From Toxorhynchites rutilus septentrionalis (lineage: Eukaryota; Arthropoda; Insecta; Diptera; Culicidae): DNA of 64,000 nucleotides. Position 1 is the first letter of the stretch; each line of letters opens with the position of its first letter. The stretch lies in contig NC_073745.1 of the NCBI RefSeq assembly GCF_029784135.1, positions 76,379,569 to 76,443,568 of the forward strand. The letters are read 5' to 3'. Both the position numbers and the translations under genes were made by a program. The notes under the pieces were generated by a model that had not been told where the DNA came from, searched no databases, and saw only the letters and a list, made by a program, of their open reading frames with translations. Positions 44,355 to 55,600 of the stretch are shown in pieces.

Positions 44355-44600
44355 AATTTTTCTTGATACACCGTAGTAAGATGCACATTCAGTATTTTTT
44401 TCAAATTATTATCTCGAAGTTTTGAGGATGGCGTGAAATAAAAGAAAAAGTACGTTTTTCACTATAGATGCTATATTAAACCACATAGGGGTTCAAATAA
44501 ACCGTCAAAATTTCTTATTTGATGTCCTATACAATATTTGCCATACAGCTAGGGATTTGGTTTGGGAGCACCTTTTACTTCTTTACCCGTCCAAGCCCTT
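44355..44600 (+). repeat. Interspersed repeat R258, copy 3 of 3
   Basis: Landmarks CTTGATACACCGTAGTAAGA, TACGTTTTTCACTATAGATG, ATACAATATTTGCCATACAG, CTTTACCCGTCCAAGCCCTT. Same orientation as copies 1 and 2. Confidence 0.75.
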
Positions 44601-47182
44601 CAATAAAATAATATTATTGTCTTATGTCAACAATGCGATCGTGTCTTGCGCTTTTTTTGTGTAATTCGCATTTGAGAGTAATACTGTATATGAATCATTC
44701 TCATTTCTTCTTCTTCTTTCTTTGTTTTTAAGAGGCTTTAAACTTTGCAGTTCATTCGCCTCTATTTCTCATTTTCGAAAATAACGAATCTCATTGCGAT
44801 CTTAATACATAAATGTTAAACCTTCATTCAAAAAAAGTTTCTTTACACATTGATGAATCGTAGCGAGAATAGCAGTTTGAAAGCACTGAGAGGATGGCGT
44901 GGAGCGATTTCAAGGTCAATCACGTCTGTTGAACACAATTAACGGCGTTAAAACGTATTATCCTCATTCCATTCAGATAAAAAGTAACTCAAACCGATAG
45001 AGGCAAATGATTATGGTTAAACTTCGCTCATTGTTTGAAAAAAGCACAGAGGAAAAAAAAAACAAAATTTACTCATGACGCGATATCGTCAATCTCACTC
45101 AAGCACTCCATCAAGATAGCGGTGCATCGAAGCATATGCTAGGCATGTTTTTCTATCGCATTTGACTTTCGAGCTTAAATCAAAAATTCTAACTGCACGT
45201 ATGTTTTTTTTTCTTCTGCCCGATGAAAGAAAGAGAGCAAAAAAATAAAACGAATTTTCACGTTGATGAAGTTCCCCCCAGTAGAGGGAAAAATCTAAGC
45301 TCCAGCAAAAGTTGTCACCGAATCGAACCTCATCTGGGAGCACATTATCCCTTCTCCGAAACCAATCCAATCAGCCTTCAGCTTCCGATATTGATGATTT
45401 ATTCAGATATTTACCGAAAATGAACTGTGATGTCGTGTCTTGGCTCGATTCATGGTTGCGTTGACCCAATAAATTAGAGGCCATTTTCCGAAAACTACCA
45501 ACCCAGTTGGGATTGAAAAGGGACAAAATTAGCACTTACTGAGTTATATTGATATAGTGGGCGCAATGCCACGAATAAGAAGCTTGTTAAATTTAGTAGA
45601 TTTGTTTACGATATAATTTTGCTAATATTTTGCATTTATTGATGAAGTTAAAACAAGTAATCGTTCCTAAAAAATAACACTCTACAAACATTTTCTGCCA
45701 GTATGATTTTACATATGACCCAAATTCAGATGATTCTAAAAAGTGATGGGTGCAACTGTGAAAACTGGGTGGAAACAATTCACAGAAGTGCTTCTGATGG
45801 AGTTTTATCTGGAAGCATCTATGTTACAATACGAATGGAATCCTCCACAATCCCCGAATGTCTCCTATTGGGGTCTGCACCCAATATGAGAATGCACTGG
45901 CTATGGACGAATACTGGCGAGAGTGGTAAATTGAACTGTAAGCGGCACAAACCAACGGCCCTGTTCTCGTCGGCACCCGTTGTTTACCAATCGCGATTGG
46001 TACCGTCTCAAATTCACAAACCGTTCGAACATTGTTTACACCCCAATCGAACCAATCTTCAGGTACCCACTTTACGTGATTGCTGGTCGATTTAAAACAA
46101 ACATTTGTTGACATCGGTTTTCGCCGATAAAAGGATAATTTATACAACTGCGTTGTATCACGTTCTCGAGTACTCGAGGAGTGTCTGTATAAATCACAGT
46201 TGATTTCAACTACAGTAAATTTACCACGTTGTCTGTACAACACATACAAGAGACACTGTGGTAATGTTCGTTTTGAAACATGAAGTACAACACCACATTG
46301 GCCATATCTTCTGCGAAAAATCATATTACCTTTTCACAGTGTCCCCCCTGGCATTTAACAGCACACTCAAAATCAGCTCCCGGCCAGACATAAACACACC
46401 CACGCTCAATGTACATGGTAACAGGACCAGGCAAATATTTGCGCTCGTATCTTAATTCAATCTGAATTCCACTCCGCCCCCTTACGACGACGGGTAGCGG
46501 CGGGCTCTGTGCGAGGCTCGTCTAATGCAACAACTTGGTTCGTCTTTCGAAACCTGCCAAGCCTTCGAAAATGGAGGGGAGGGGTTGCGGACCTCCCGAG
46601 ATGGAGAAAAGGTTGCAAATGGATAAGCAACCCGCACCGTGAGTTGCCGATCCGAAAGTTGATTTTGAGAACCATGCGGACACCCGAAGACGGGAGCGAA
46701 TGGACGGACGGTCGGACGGATGGACTCGACATGAATAGTGCTGTAAATGGAGGGATAAGCTGCTAATGAAAAGGGATATCGTTCATCACGCTGGGCCACT
46801 TGGAAACGTTTGGGATGCGTCGTAGGTGGTGGGTGTTGCTTAAAGGTTTTTAGATTAGAGAGGAACGGATGGGTATTACCTTTCCGCTATTTAGCTGCTT
46901 CCAACGTGTCGCATTCAGGGAGGAGAGCTAAGGCAAACCATTCTGATCCGTGTTACAATTACTGCAGTGACACGGTTGAGGGTCGGCAAATTATCTCGGG
47001 TTTCCAGTTAATTCGGTTATTATGTACTTGCGATGAAAGGTGATCCTGTAACCGAGACAATAATGGAGAGCGGTGTTTAAGTAATGACGACGGTGGTTGA
47101 CCTGGACGATAATAGCCAAAGATAAAGTGCTTGTTTTCAGCACGAGGTATGTGATATGCTGACAATACACTGTCAACCCTTC
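44601..47182. other. Long stretch without recognisable gene
   Basis: Open frames at 45095-45370 (minus), 45703-46095 (plus), 45824-46324 (minus) and 46457-46799 (minus) overlap one another in different frames and show no motif. 46440-46760 is locally GC-rich. CTTTAAACTTTGCAGTTCAT at about 44735 recurs near 60305. Function unknown. Confidence 0.35.
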
Positions 47183-47226
47183 TTCTATCGATACTTCTAT
47201 TCTATCGATAAAAACTTCTATCGATA
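47183..47226. promoter_or_regulatory. Three TATCGATA palindromes at 16-17-bp spacing
   Basis: TATCGATA lies at 47186-47193, 47203-47210 and 47219-47226, each preceded by TTC or ATTC, as a short tandem array. TATCGATA is the DRE core bound by DREF in Drosophila, common near promoters of growth and replication genes (known). Whether it acts here is inference; no gene start is recognised nearby. Confidence 0.45.
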
Positions 47227-47889
47227 CATAAGCATTGTGAAATTACAGTAAAGCGTCAAACTACTTGCTATTCTTAAACATGTAGAGTTGCATGGTTATT
47301 GTGGAGTTATAGATAGTGTTCGATAAAGCAAAATTGGATCTGAACATATTTTTTTCAGTAGAATTTGATTCCTACTCAAAACAGCATTCCGAACTTTGTC
47401 ATAGCATTTTCTTTTTTAATCTTCAAGTGATAAATTATGTTGAGTAGTAGAAGCGACGTGACTGTAATCTGGCAGAAAATATTGAAAAGTGATATTTTTA
47501 AGGAAAGCTTACTTGTTCATTCGTGTGTATAATGTTATGTGGTGAAAGGTTGCTAAACCAAAATGATTCAGAAGGTGATAGAAGATCATAACTGATGAAC
47601 AAAATCATTTAACACACATGGTAAAATCTAAACTATGACAGAATTATTGCACTTTTCCTGTTTAGAAGTGGTTTTACTCCTAAATTTATTTTCTTTTTTA
47701 ATCCTGCTTAGAACGATCCTGTTGCTGAAAGTCCTCAAAAAAAAATATCAGCTAAATTAAAAGAGATAGCAGTTTGTTACTGAAGAACGATTTTTTTGAG
47801 AGAACTAATAAAATAACACACAGGCAAACACAAACTTTTAAGTTTTTCATTTATAAATTATTGCTTGATTCCACGAATTAAATGATATA
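47227..47889. other. Unassigned AT-rich stretch
   Basis: Nothing recognisable up to the DD41D element. Confidence 0.3.
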
Positions 47890-49185
47890 CAGGGTTTTCC
47901 AACTTTAAATTCCGAAAGTAAATTGAAATAAAACACACTTAGAATTCGAATTTCGATGAAACTTTTATTTCAAATTTAAGTTTAGTTTATGCCATTATGT
48001 GTGAAATACAACATCATTCAAATGTCCACCTAGGGCTTCCTCGCATACCTTGATCCGGAACAGGTAATTTTCGATGACTTTTCGGCACATATGGGACGGT
48101 ATCTCGGTCATAACTTCACGAATATTGTCTTTCAAATGTTCAAGAGTTTGCGGAGCGTTGGCATAGACACGGTCTTTCGCATAACCCCACAAAAAAAAGT
48201 CTAGCGGGTTCAAATCGCATGATCTGGACGGACAATTGGCATCACCAAAACGCGAAATTATGCGTCCCTCAAATTTCGTTCGTAATATGGCCATGTTCGG
48301 TCATGTTGTGTGGCACGTGGCGCCGTCCTGCTGAAACCACATGCCATCCGTATCCATATCTTCAATTTGTGACAAAAAAAAATCGGTTAACATGCCATTC
48401 ACCATTCACAGTTACCGTCTCGCCGTCCTCATTTTCAAAGAAATACGGCCCGATGACTACACCGGACCATAATGCGCACCAAACAGTGACTTTTGACGGA
48501 TGCAATGGCCTCTCAACAATCACGTGTGGATTTTATGAGCCCCATATACGGAAATTTTGTGTGTTCACATAGCCACCGAGCTCGAAATGTGCCTCATCGC
48601 TGAAGAAAATTTGATGCGAAAATTCAGTATTTTGCTGCTGTTGTTCGTTCACCCAATCGATGTATGGCCGACGCATTCCATGGTCACCACGCTCTAATTT
48701 TTGTACCAGTTGGACTTTATATGGATGTAGGTGCAAGTCCAAATGCAAAATTCGCCACAATGATGTGTTTGACAAGCCCAATTGCTGAGCACGCCGTGGA
48801 ATCGAAACATTCGGGTCATCCTCCACACTGGCAGCAACAGCAGCAATATTTTCGGCCGAACGCACATTACGATGATGCACAGGTTTCACAATATCCGCTA
48901 CGGTTCCAGTTTGTTCGAATTTACGCACTACATTAGCGATTGTATGCTCTGTAGGCCGTCCATGGCGACCAAAATCCGTCCGTAATGCTCGAAAAACAAT
49001 TGCCGGGTTTTCATCATTTTTATAGTATAATTTAACAAAATTAACACGTTGTGCGATGCTAAAACGATCCATATTGTAAAATGGCAGACATTCAACTAAC
49101 GATACGACGCTTTGGTTGACAGCTATTTCAAACGGTTGTCAGCGCAGGGCTGTATACTTTCGGAAGCCCGAAATGGAAAACCCTG
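47890..49185 (-). mobile_element. DD41D mariner-like transposon, near full length
   Basis: 1296 bp, flanked by TA (47888-47889 and 49186-49187). The ends read CAGGGTTTTCCA inward on both sides, followed after a mismatched stretch by TTCCGAAAGTA, so about 31 bp of imperfect inverted repeat. The transposase is on the minus strand. Different subfamily from 12835-13751 (different inverted repeats). Confidence 0.93.
47995..49072 (-). pseudogene. DD41D transposase pseudogene
   Basis: Start ATG 49072 (MDRFSIAQRVNFVKLYYKND). The N-terminal DNA-binding part reads clean for about 179 codons through the first catalytic motif FFSDEAHFELGG to FRIWGS, then TAA at about 48537-48535. The next part (HVIVERPLHPSKVTVWCALW) continues in the same frame, then a small indel near 48390 shifts it. 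QQDGATCHTT is followed by a TGA (about 48311), and the end reads MAILRTKFEGRIISRFGDAN to RSCDLNPLDFFLWGY and stops at 47995. The spacing from QQD to PLD is 123 bases, 41 codons: DD41D. So at least two stops and one frameshift. Closely similar in layout to the deleted element at 12949-13623. Confidence 0.92.
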
Positions 49186-49187
49186 TA

Positions 49188-50254
49188 CAATTGTATTCAG
49201 TATCAGATTTTTTTTATCCTCCAAATAGAAGTCAAAGAATTGTTCTAATACTTTTTTCAATAAAAGCCAGTTCAAAGCAAACAGAGCCCATACCAAGACT
49301 CTGTCATAATCGAGATTTGACCACATGTCTTGATTTTTTTTTCATTAAATATAATCCCCTCCTGAAAGATTTTAGGTCAGCTACCCAACATCCTCTAAAT
49401 AAAAATATTTAAAAATGCGTCCTGGTATTATTCAAACATTACTTCCGAAGAAATTGCCCATATGAGAAGTAGGAAATCACATATATATCATATGAAATAT
49501 TGAATCGAGTACTTTTATTTCGTGGCATCATATGGCATATACATGATTACGTGAGAAAACATCCCTGTGTATATTTACGGCACAAAAGAAAGTGGGTTTA
49601 CAAATTAATACATAAATTAACTACTATGAACAAGCATAGTTGCGGTCGAGGGCGGTGGTGTTGGAAATTTGTAAAGTAACGCGAAAAACAACTTTTTTTT
49701 AGATATTTGTAATGGCGGTTTTAAGCCTTTAGCTCATTCATCTCTAATGAGGTGGTCCACACATCTGATGCAAAACTCGCCTTGACCAATGAAGTTATGA
49801 CTTACGCAGCGAATCTGCGGAAAGATAACTTGCGGACGATGGTCGAGTTGGTGCTCACAACGGCTATTTTTTAAAGAGATGACTAAATCCGCGACTTCTA
49901 CCGTAAAGATATTGTCCTGGTCTGGGAGACAACTATTGAGAGGAATATTGATTCCAGGAATTCCTACTCCGACTCTGACTCAGGTTTACCATAATAAAAT
50001 TTGTGTTTTTAGTCTGAGCAAATCTTTTTTTCTTAGTTTATCTCAAAAAATCTGTATTGAATTTATAAGTCCAATTTTGAAGCATAAGTTTAGCTTTAGT
50101 ATCATGGATTACCACAGTTATTATTGATTATACAATGTCGTTGATATCCACGTAAAGCCAGCAATCATATACACTGTACTTAAAATACAATGCTTCATTG
50201 AGGAGTAATAGAAGGAAATGGTTGTAATTAATTAAAAGGTAAAAAGATAATAAG
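49188..50254. other. Unassigned stretch
   Basis: Nothing recognisable. Confidence 0.3.
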
Positions 50255-50365
50255 ATGCCATGCACAAATTACGTACCGCTAAATATGCGATTTTTGTTTG
50301 TTTTGGATGTAACAAAAAGTAACACAAGACAAACCCCCCTCCCACTTATGTTACGTGACGCTAAC
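50255..50365. repeat. ACGTAACGC C-rich dispersed repeat
   Basis: ATGCACAAATTACGTACCGC at the left, a C-run (CCCCCCTCCC), then TGTTACGTGACGCTAACC. Same type as 21313-21392 and 56465-56585. Confidence 0.5.
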
Positions 50366-50914
50366 CTTTGCACAAATTCAAAGTCGTTCATTTCACATAC
50401 AAAAATTGATATCTACCCAGATCGGAATCAAATGTTCTTACGGAATTTCCTTACATACAAGTAGTGTTATCAGAATTATACAAGTTATTATCAGAAGAAC
50501 TTTCGACAAGTTCATACAATTTTAAACAAACATAGATGGAAAATTAATGCTGACATTAGTTGGGATTGGTGCTTTCAACGTGCTTTCTGGCGTTAAACTG
50601 AGAGGAAAGTGAACTAATATGAATTGATATCGATTTACACTATTCAGTTACCAGAGGATGATTGTTCACATTGGGCAACGTAAATACCTTCATTAAAATA
50701 TATTTCAGGTACACACAAAAATGTAATGATAGTAATGAATAAAAAGGTAGCATAACAAGGCTAAATCGAAGAACTGTCAACGTTTGAGAAGGACACAAAA
50801 AGTTACATAAAGTTAGCTTATGCTTATGATATGGACAGGACAGGAATTTTTTATTCTAAACAAATTAATTGGATATGTTTTTATTTTAATTTCTATTTTT
50901 TATTCAAACTTTAG
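50366..50914. other. Unassigned stretch
   Basis: Nothing recognisable. Confidence 0.3.
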
Positions 50915-51352
50915 TCGTCCAACCATTTTATGGTTCATCAGATGGTCCTAAAAGTTATTGTTTTGTTATCGCTCAGTTCAGTAGTTTCTATTTCTACATC
51001 TTCAACACCTACGTGAATATCTTCAGATACCTTTCTGAATCTCCTAAGTCTGGCTCTGGAACATCAGATTTGGCATAATTTGGCATTATTACTCTAGAAA
51101 GTAAGATAAATTGTTTCGGTGTCCGAAATAATCTAGGTGAATTCAGGTGTTCCAGTTTGTTTTGTTCAATTCAACAATCAATAGTAAAACGTAGTTCAAA
51201 AACAGTTAAATAGGATTTCCGACGTAGTTGAATCTCTCTAGGTTATCTTCATTGACGGATTCCAGTGAGAGCGGGCGAATCCAGCATTTTCAATGGTTCG
51301 CGATTCAATATTTCATGAACCGATTTAATCCCGCCTTTTCGCTTTGAGCTGT
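50915..51352 (+). repeat. Left outer direct repeat of the 51-57 kb structure
   Basis: Matches 56698-57195 in the same orientation. Ordered landmarks: TCAGATGGTCCTAA, TCCAGTTTGTTTTGTTCAAT, CGTAGTTGAATCTCTCTAGG and GCGAATCCAGCATTTTCAAT. Diverged by roughly a quarter by eye, with an extra stretch of about 55 bp in the right copy. Non-coding. Confidence 0.8.
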
Positions 51353-51656
51353 GCATTTTCAATTCTTTTGAAAAAATAAAAACTTTCAAGGGAAATTAAT
51401 TTTCACGACATTATGAATACACTTTTGGAAATTACATTCTCTGTGCTTTAGTAAGAAAAAGATAAACGATGTTATTTATTTATCATAACGCTTTATTAAT
51501 ACAATAGGTGAGGTGGGATAAGATATTATTAATAACAAAAACCCTTGTTTTAAAAAGCCTAAAAATTTGTAGAAATACAGATTATTACGTAGATATGGTA
51601 ACCCTATTCGAGATGCATCTGACGGATTTCGCGCCAACTCGGCCAGATGTTGGCAT

Positions 51657-52344
51657 GACCCTCTCAGAACTTAATGAAACTTTCTGGGCGTGAAGACCTT
51701 ATCTAATTAGGCAACTTGGCATACCTAGTTTTCCGAAAAATTATCTGGACTAACATTTGGGAAGGGCTAAATATTTTTTGATAATTTTTTTATAATTTTT
51801 TTTTACTCGGAAATGGTAAGTCCTACAAAAAGGTGATCTATGGAAGAGTTTTAGGAAAATGAATTTTTTTTTCAAATTATACACTGAAAAAAATCGATTT
51901 AAAAAAATTAAAATCGATTTTCTTAAAGTGGTCATCTCAGATGTTGATATAATGGTAGATAAATTGTAGATAAATATGTGCCCTACAACTGTTCCATACA
52001 TCGCAACTTGAGAATATTTAAGGAAAAAAAGTTTTCCTAACAAAAACTTTTTCGAGATTTTTTCTCGAAAATTTCGTATTTTTGTTTTTTTTTTGTACAG
52101 CTATAGAAAAAATCAATAACAGGTAGAAATGGATTGATAGTGACCCTTGGATGCTAAAGTACAGTTTTCAGCTTGTTTTTGTAGTCCAATACAATATGTT
52201 TCAATTCAGAAAGCAACGACAGCTCTCAAACAATAGCCATCTGCCAAAAATCTCTTGATCGGTCGGTCAGGTATCGAATAGTTGTTGTTAATTTAGGTAC
52301 CTATTAAGAGTCACTGTAAATCACTGTAGATATGATAATAATAA
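51657..52344. repeat. Long inverted duplication, arm 1, outer part
   Basis: Pairs inversely with 55790-56454. Landmarks: GACCCTCTCAGAACTTAATG at 51657 (inverse ends at 56454), GGGCGTGAAGACCTTATCTA, CGATCAAGAGATTTTTGGCA-type string and CACTGTAGATATGATAATAA at the inner side. Arm 1 continues after a SINE insertion at 54454. Confidence 0.9.
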
Positions 52345-52495
52345 GAGTGCTCCCGTGGCCGAGTGGTTAGCGTCCCACACTATCATGCCGGGGGTTCGGG
52401 TTCGATTCCCGTTCTGGCCGGGGGATTTTTCGTCCAAGAAAATTTTTCCGGCTTGCACTGTGGTCACGCGTATTCTAGAGCTTGCCACTCCAGAG
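52345..52495 (+). mobile_element. tRNA-derived SINE, head part (interrupted copy)
   Basis: A tRNA-like head with A box TGGCCGAGTGGTT (52356-52368) and B box GGTTCGATTCC (52399-52409), a good polymerase III promoter pair. Then the body CTTGCACTGTGGTCACGCGT to CCACTCCAGAG. The tail is at 54326-54453. The complete SINE is flanked by the 13-bp target duplication ATGATAATAATAA (52332-52344 and 54454-54466). Feilai-like by general appearance, but the name is tentative. Confidence 0.88.
52356..52409 (+). promoter_or_regulatory. RNA polymerase III internal promoter (A and B boxes) of the SINE
   Basis: TGGCCGAGTGGTT and GGTTCGATTCC match the A and B box consensus with about 30 bases between them, as in tRNA genes. 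The region between and after does not give a proper tRNA cloverleaf end, so it is SINE-derived and not a tRNA gene. Confidence 0.8.
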
Positions 52496-53032
52496 CAATC
52501 TTTCATGTTTCACAAAAAACACTGGGTCCGAAATAAACATATCCACGCTGCTGTTCACAGTTTTGTGTTTGAGTACAAACATGATTTTTTCGTACCTATG
52601 TTAGAAAATGTGACATGTTTGTATTCGTGGTATGTTTGGACATACGATGTTTAATCCCAATGTTTCACATGATGTTCGAACATGGTGTACAGTTTCTCTT
52701 GCATTTTCACCCCAAGCACCGGCAGTGCGTAGAGTAGAAGAAGCGAATCGGACACCACATCACCACCACTCAACGCGTGGTGTGTTAGTATGTTGACATG
52801 GAAAAAATGCTTTCCTTTCATGACAATGGGTGCTTCATCAAAAATATTGGGCAAATAAAATAAACCTCTTTTTCTGTTCTGAACAAAATAAACATCGATT
52901 GATATGAGAGTTTTTCACATTTGATATCATTATTTAGTGCTCGCATCAATTTATATATTGAATTCATGTAACATTCGCTATTATTAGCTATTTGAACAAG
53001 TACTAAAATTGAATTATTCAGCAGTGACATGT

Positions 53033-53066
53033 TAGGCGTGACGCTAACCACTCGACCACGGGAGCA
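53033..53066 (-). mobile_element. SINE head fragment, minus strand
   Basis: The inverse of GCTCCCGTGGTCGAGTGGTT then AGCGTCACG, almost identical to the head at 52349-52372. Only about 34 bp are recognisable. Confidence 0.6.
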
Positions 53067-53518
53067 ACAATTTTGGCTGGATCTTTGAATACAAATGGCC
53101 AATACTGCTTGTTCGCGACGATCGCGACCCGAGCTATAAAACGAGCGGAGAAGAGGAGAAGAAAGGATGATGCAATCGCATGCACACATAGCATATGTAG
53201 TGCAGTGTAAGTGTAGCTTTTAGTTTTTTCCTTCATTCAGTTTGTGATAACATCGAGAAATTAATGGTGTGTTTTAGCCGCTGAAATTTCTCTGCTGGTT
53301 CTGTTGTGTGCCGCTGAACGTTGCATCTAAAACTAATTTTTGGGTATTTATTTTTTTGGTCAGCATTTGTATGACGTCGCCCGCTATGCAGTCGGCTCCC
53401 CAGACCTTAATTGCCAACATGCACGCAAAAAAAATAGAAAGCTTCTTTCTATTCAGAGAGTGTTTTCTTTGAACGAAACCAAGGATTATTTAATCAGACT
53501 TGCAAAATGTGCATGAAC

Positions 53519-53964
53519 GATCTATAAACTTTTACTTAGTCGCGGCAATACATACACACACTCTTTACAGATACACTGGCCGAAGGTTGTGCAGTCCACT
53601 GATTCAACAAGAGCCAAAGGTTGTACCGCTCATGACAACTCTACACGAGCTGATGATTGCGCCGGCTAGTGATCATTCTATCCTGGATTCCTCGAGTCGA
53701 AAAAGATGCACCACGCTAGATATGGGGTGCAGACTAGGGGGTCGTTTCTGATTAACGGTCAGCTGCATCCCAATAGGAAGTATCCCATGTCGGGCACACG
53801 TACAGAGCACTGAAGACCGCAACATCCCAATTATGAGAACACTTGTAATACTAACCTCGAGCCAACCGCGAGTAATCGGTTACATATTACTAACATAGTT
53901 GTAAGCAAACATTGTCAAAATATTGAACTATTGAATATGAGCCTTAATAAAAATATATATTTTG
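53519..53964 (+). mobile_element. 5'-truncated LINE insertion (3' UTR only)
   Basis: Matches about 1170-1634, the 3' UTR of the LINE at the window start, ending in the same ATATATATTTTGG tail. It is flanked by a 10-bp target duplication, GTGCATGAAC (53509-53518 and 53965-53974). The truncation point lies inside the UTR, so nothing coding was copied. Differences include a 3-base deletion (TGATGATTCA to TGATTCA). Confidence 0.93.
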
Positions 53965-54325
53965 GTGCATGAACTTATAGCCTCTTAGTTCGTGCAATTT
54001 TTGAGATGCGAACTAAATTTCAAGTTCGTTTCTGTGAAAAAGAATTCTACGAAGAAATGTTTTGGGATGAATAATTTCTTTCCGTGTATGAAAAGAAACG
54101 AAACGAAAGCAATGAATACTGCGACATCGGGTGATATGTTTGTACATGATGTTCTTGAATTATAAACATCGTGTTTTTTTTCACATGTCTATGTTTGTGT
54201 ATCATTGTTCGTGTTGGGGATAGACACTCAACACTAGCGAGAATCGTGTTCGAATTCAAACAAAAACATGGAATTTTCACATCGCGTGGACATCTGTAAG
54301 TGTTTTTCGGAAGACTGCTCCAGAG

Positions 54326-54453
54326 TACATTTGAGGCATGTTATTCGACATAGAAATCTCAAACAAGTATTACTAATAAAAATGACGCAAGTAATGCTAC
54401 GTTGAGAAGGCAAAAGTTCCACTGGAACGTTAGAGCCATCCAAGAAGAAGAAG
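54326..54453 (+). mobile_element. tRNA-derived SINE, tail part (interrupted copy)
   Basis: ACTAATAAAAATGACGCAAG, AACGTTAGAGCCATCCAAGA, then GAAGAAGAAG. It continues the SINE begun at 52345 and is followed by the target duplication at 54454-54466. Confidence 0.85.
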
Positions 54454-55045
54454 ATGATAATAATAAATGGATGGTATAGATACCTAACGGAAGAATAAAA
54501 TGGCTCTGCAGTTGTTTGAAATTTACCAATTGTGACCGGTAGCAAATGTAAAGTGGCGGAAAGGAAATATCATTATTTCGTTTCTCCGTTATCATCAGAA
54601 TTCAACAAAGAAAAGTGTGACATTATTCAGCAACATGAGTCAAGCCGTAATCTCCAGGATTTGCAAGGACTACAAATGCAGTGCTGGTATTAACCCCCTC
54701 CCGTATTATTTAATACGTCACACTTCAAGTGATTTCACTACTCTGCTGAGCGTTCTAGCGCCCTATCTTATGCAAGTACACTACAAGTGAGACTCGATGT
54801 TATAGGGGAAATGGTTAGAAACCCCAAGTGTAATCGTAATAAACTACGTCGGTTAACATCAACAGTAATAAAGAAAATACGTTTACCGGAATCTACCCAT
54901 CTGTTGGATAATACAATGCGAATTTGTGAATCTTGTTTGGCAGTAATTTGACACAATAGGAGTGTTTCAAAGAAAAAAACAACGTATATATGAGGCTAAA
55001 ACTAACCAAAATATTGAAGATTCACAAGCTCCATCAAATGGTCTG
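54454..55045 (+). repeat. Long inverted duplication, arm 1, inner part
   Basis: Pairs inversely with 55334-55789. Landmarks: AAAATGGCTCTGCAGTTGTT, CAAAGAAAAGTGTGACATT, ATGCGAATTTGTGAATCTTG and TTGAAGATTCACAAGCTCCA. It holds a broken copy of the Cys-rich frame described at 55265-55600, here with its start ATG (54636) but interrupted by about 140 bp (54690-54830) and by a TGA in place of TGG at about 54948. Confidence 0.88.
54636..54950 (+). pseudogene. Cys-rich frame, arm-1 copy, interrupted
   Basis: Starts MSQAVISRICKDYKC. About 140 bases without counterpart in the other arm then intervene, beginning GGTATTAACC and ending ATGGTTAG, so a GT...AG intron cannot be excluded although the joined frame would be off by one. 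NPKCNRNKLRRLTSTVI and TMRICESCLAVI follow, then TGA where the other copy has TGG. Six Cys lie in two clusters, a possible zinc-binding pattern. Family not recognised. Confidence 0.45.
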
Positions 55046-55333
55046 GGGTTCGATAATGCATACGTGTGGTAGTGTAGGCATTAGTTAGAAAATGCTTCAG
55101 TTTTGGCTGAGTATAAATGAAGTAGTGCCATAACTGATACCATTGTACTTATGAAAATGGTGCTAATTCTGATGCACTGGCCAATACTACCGCCCCTATC
55201 CTGTATTGTTTTTACTTTCTAACAGTAGCCGTACAACTCAATATAACTTACGTATTATTCAATGTTATATTTCAGAAGTGGCAAGCAAAAACTTCAAAAT
55301 CCTCAGCCATCGACAAGTAACCGTGTATATACG
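55046..55333. other. Loop of the long inverted duplication
   Basis: About 290 bases between the two arms with no self-pairing seen. Confidence 0.6.
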
Positions 55334-55600
55334 CAGACCGTTTGATGGAGCTTGTGAATCTTCAATATTTCGGTTAGTGTTATCCTCATCTATACGTCGT
55401 TTTTTCTTTGGAACACTCCTATTGTGCCAAACTACTGCCAAACAAGATTCACAAATTCGCATTGTGTCATCCAGCGGATGGGTATATCCCAGTAAACGTA
55501 TTTTCCCTATTACTGTTGATGTTAACCGATGTAGTTTATTACAGTTACACTTGGGGTTGTTAGCACTGCATTTGTAATCCTTGAAAATCCTGGAGATCAC
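55265..55600 (-). pseudogene. Cys-rich open frame, arm-2 copy
   Basis: About 110 residues open on the minus strand: ISRIFKDYKCSANNPKCNCN, KLHRLTSTVIGKIRLLGYTH, then TMRICESCLAVVWHNRSVPK and a basic KKKRRIDED segment. Cys pattern C-x6-C-x-C, then C-x2-C. It has no proper ATG: the start seen in arm 1 is out of frame here because about 5 bases are missing. The last part runs into the loop. Both copies together suggest a real ancestral coding exon that was inverted and duplicated. It could be a fragment of a transposase zinc-finger region or of a host gene; I cannot tell. Confidence 0.45.

Larger units (their letters stand above)
52496..54325. mobile_element. 1.83-kb insertion inside the SINE
   Basis: CTCCAGAG is present on both sides (52488-52495 and 54318-54325), a likely 8-bp duplication of SINE sequence. 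The insert holds a LINE 3' fragment (53519-53964) and a minus-strand SINE head scrap (53033-53066); otherwise it is unassigned. An 8-bp duplication would fit a hAT-like or similar element, but I see no matching ends. Confidence 0.55.

Noticed and set aside
45703..46324. Overlapping frames of 130 and 166 codons on opposite strands
   Set aside because: Neither shows motifs or composition favouring coding; likely chance frames in less AT-rich DNA.
52349..52420. Possible tRNA gene (good A and B boxes)
   Set aside because: No closing acceptor stem, and the downstream sequence matches a SINE body; flanked by SINE target duplications.
53131..53246. TATA box (CTATAAAACG) followed by an initiator-like TCAGTTTG
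   Set aside because: The two are about 100 bases apart, too far for one core promoter, and no gene follows.
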